A stretch of DNA of 64,000 bases. Source: Lachnospiraceae bacterium. GTDB lineage: Bacteria; Bacillota; Clostridia; Lachnospirales; Lachnospiraceae. Where the stretch lies: contig JAAVHZ010000014.1 of NCBI GenBank assembly GCA_014799465.1, positions 62,001-126,000 on the forward strand, given 5' to 3'. The notes under the pieces were generated by a model. The model was not told the origin of the DNA, searched no databases, and worked only from the letters and a program-made list of their open reading frames with translations. Position numbers and translations under genes: made by a program. This document shows positions 63,201 to 64,000 of this stretch, in pieces (the first letter of the stretch is position 1; every line of letters starts with the position of its first letter).

Positions 63201-64000
63201 AGTCTGTACCAGACCTATGGTTCCATCGAACTTATGCTCACCTTTAACTGCATCTCTTATCTGATCATTAAAATAACCGATTCCGTCATCCAGCTTGGAT
63301 TCATTAGCCTTATGTGCACTGTTTGAATCATACGCCCCATCACCTGTCCAGCCTTCTCCATAAAGGACTATTGTATCTTCACCAAATTTTTTATCCAAAG
63401 TGCTGCGAATCTGATTCATCGTTGTCACATCATGTATTCCCATAAGGTCGAATCTGAAACCATCCAGATTATATTCCTCTGCCCAATATGAAATAGAATC
63501 TATCATAAACTTACGGAACATAGCACTTTCACTTCTTGTGGCATTTCCGCATCCTGACTGGTTGTTATAAGATAAATCACTGTTTATCTTATAATAATAG
63601 TCCGGCATAATCTTATTAAAATTAGAATCTGCCGTATCATATGTATGGTTATAAACCACATCCATGATTACCTTTATTCCTGCATCATGCAATGCCTGAA
63701 TCATTTCCTTCATTTCTGTTATACGGACATTTCCGTCATATGGATTGCTGGAATATGAACCTTCCGGCACGTTATAATTCTTCGGGTCATAGCCCCAGTT
63801 GTAATTGCTTCCCAGACTTGTGCTCACTGTTGTCTCATCTACTGATGCATAATCATACATCGGAAGAATCTGCACATGTGTGACACCCAGTTCTTTTAAA
63901 TAATCCACACAGGAGGCAACCCTGCCTTCTCCATTAATCGTAGTGCTTTCTGTAAACGCTTTGTATTTTCCGCGATTTTCCTGTGACACGCCTGAACTTA
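60234..64000 (-). CDS. Type I pullulanase with CBM26 and repeat linker, 5' end cut by window edge
   Basis: At least 1255 codons; the frame is open to the right edge, so the N-terminus lies outside. The GH13 catalytic domain has the type I pullulanase signature YNWGYDP, then GFRFDLMGIH (nucleophile Asp), LYGEGW (acid Glu) and VSAHDNLTLWD (third Asp). Next come an Ig-like domain, helical linkers, a CBM26-like starch-binding module (VYAWKGDG...AWPGTKL...EGWYVYEL), a TKPSDEP-type linker of 17 heptapeptides and two C-terminal all-beta repeats ending in KKTISKYVV. It should cut alpha-1,6 bonds in starch and pullulan outside the cell. No sortase motif is present; the terminal repeats may hold it at the surface. 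Confidence 0.92.
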   Translation of the reverse strand, partial: SSGVSQENRGKYKAFTESTTINGEGRVASCVDYLKELGVTHVQILPMYDYASVDETTVSTSLGSNYNWGYDPKNYNVPEGSYSSNPYDGNVRITEMKEMIQALHDAGIKVIMDVVYNHTYDTADSNFNKIMPDYYYKINSDLSYNNQSGCGNATRSESAMFRKFMIDSISYWAEEYNLDGFRFDLMGIHDVTTMNQIRSTLDKKFGEDTIVLYGEGWTGDGAYDSNSAHKANESKLDDGIGYFNDQIRDAVKGEHKFDGTIGLVQTNYFSGYYLEEGEKWPNNVFGGIMGSVGLTSGEWGMWRPFWSKSSNCSLSYVSAHDNLTLWDKLTEGFGKNYSSTDDKMKRMNKMAGSVVLVSKGGVFMQAGEEFARTKNGDDNSYSSPDSVNKIDWNRVSTYSDIQKYYKGMISIRKAFSGFRSITTRSNDNWNPTNNNLTWISKDESGLTGFYETNNVSGEWDRIAVLINNALSDKTVNLTGSDNWVIIADGTTSGLEKIKESGSNVTVPGKSVMVAVPKDTFDANKISENKSPVITCNTSFSVLTGENLSFTVKTSDPDGDTVTLKAEGVPDGATFNTSTGAFKWENPVAGKYTVTLTASDGKNVTTKAISITVMEKTAALKNLIEEVEQKNYQKKDFTEKVWTSFETAFTNAKSVAEKNETDDTKIQATLSSLNKAYEDISKEALAKEELESTLEKANTRLITAEKDLGNYDAESVNDLKSVISDVTDFIKSVHNAEEYESAEEDLEYAIKACVSLKTKPTIRVKADGWSSPAVYAWKGDGDSATKLAGAWPGTKLTSKDSEGWYVYELSEGTTGYSLVVNDGAAGTATQTVDITGIAGSVDITVTSFTGKTCEFTKQEHEVGGAVTKPDKTALSGQITKAEKVIKENPNSKNLAALKSSCDAAKTVNQDTDASQVDINKSVRALKKSISDVLNESGEDPTKPSEDPTKPSDETTKPSDESTKPSDEPTKPSDETTKPSDEPTKPSDEPTKPSDEPTKPSDETTKPSDEPTKPSDETTKPSDESTKPSEDPTKPSNDQTKPSDEPTKPSEDPTKPSDEPSTEEQVQKLKVTRFTVNKASGTAQVGDTVSMSVKTTGGVGVVKYRFYVKKGSSSIVRNYSTSKSANWKPKKAGKYSFIVYAKDEEGEIVKKTISKYVVNEKLKVSSFKASPSSKKAKAGKKVKLTVKASGGTKKYQYKFGYKKAGTNKIFGISNYSSKKTVNWIPKKSGKYTLYVYVRDKTTKKVVKKTISKYVVK
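60826..61190 (-). repeat. 21-base tandem repeat array inside the pullulanase gene
   Basis: About 17 copies of a 21-base unit encoding T-K-P-S plus three variable residues (DEP, DET, DES, EDP or NDQ). It forms the linker between the coiled part of the enzyme and the terminal beta repeats. Near-identical units favour copy-number changes by slippage or recombination. Confidence 0.9.

Overview
This window looks like the chromosome of a low-GC, anaerobic, Gram-positive Clostridium relative in the Lachnospiraceae, most like Lachnospira/Eubacterium eligens. The genus is an inference from gene content and style, not a database match. Supporting signs are AT-rich codon use, strong GGAGG ribosome binding sites, [FeFe]-hydrogenase maturation genes (hydF, a TM1266-type regulator, hydG), LL-diaminopimelate aminotransferase, PPi-type phosphofructokinase, an ANTAR regulator beside glnA, DUF6273 and DUF4474 proteins, an Rpn-family protein, and a large secreted type I pullulanase with a starch-binding module. 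Nearly every gene is on the minus strand. No rRNA, tRNA, CRISPR array or complete insertion sequence was seen.

Layout. 1-10.9 kb: a protein cut by the left edge, an rRNA-type methyltransferase, then an operon of ABC exporter (ATPase plus two permeases), sensor kinase, response regulator and dus; then a heptad-repeat coiled-coil protein, tagD and a degenerate HD-GYP protein. 11-17.3 kb: the tRNA-dependent amidation operon aspS-gatC-gatA-gatB-ylmH behind a T-box leader, with a possible RNA pseudoknot just before gatA. 17.4-24.7 kb: an accessory region with an Rpn-type nuclease, a decayed secreted-protein pseudogene, a duplicated leader, a DUF6273 protein, a two-gene ATPase plus PD-(D/E)XK nuclease-like module, and a toxin-antitoxin pair. 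24.7-34.8 kb: phosphoesterase/DUF4474 pair, cytidylate-kinase-like protein, orphan binding lipoprotein, dapL, glnA with an ANTAR protein and a leader terminator, an L,D-transpeptidase, a polysaccharide deacetylase and a zinc-ribbon protein. 34.8-39 kb: hydF-TM1266-hydG-rnhA-ybjN behind a leader with a terminator. 39-45.6 kb: S8 protease, ClpX paralogue, PPi-PFK and HtrA. 45.7-60.1 kb: a surface polysaccharide operon (dTDP-rhamnose genes, Wzm/Wzt-type ABC exporter, a giant methyltransferase/kinase-like/coiled-coil/double glycosyltransferase fusion, two glycosyltransferases, an initiating sugar transferase and an LCP ligase). 60.2-64 kb: the 3' part of a pullulanase gene.

How the genes fit together. 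The polysaccharide operon seems complete for making, capping, exporting and attaching a wall glycan, except that rfbD is not in view. AspS with GatCAB suggests Asn-tRNA(Asn), and perhaps Gln-tRNA(Gln), is made by transamidation. The hydrogenase cluster lacks hydE.

The candidates most worth a second look are: the ATPase/nuclease-like pair at 21834-23788; the WbdD-like fusion protein at 51002-55072; the pseudoknot before gatA (14643-14693); the T-box leader that carries inserted palindromes; two large imperfect palindromes (43543-43762 and 57815-58015); and leader terminators before glnA and hydF. All were read by eye without searches, so family calls rest on motifs.
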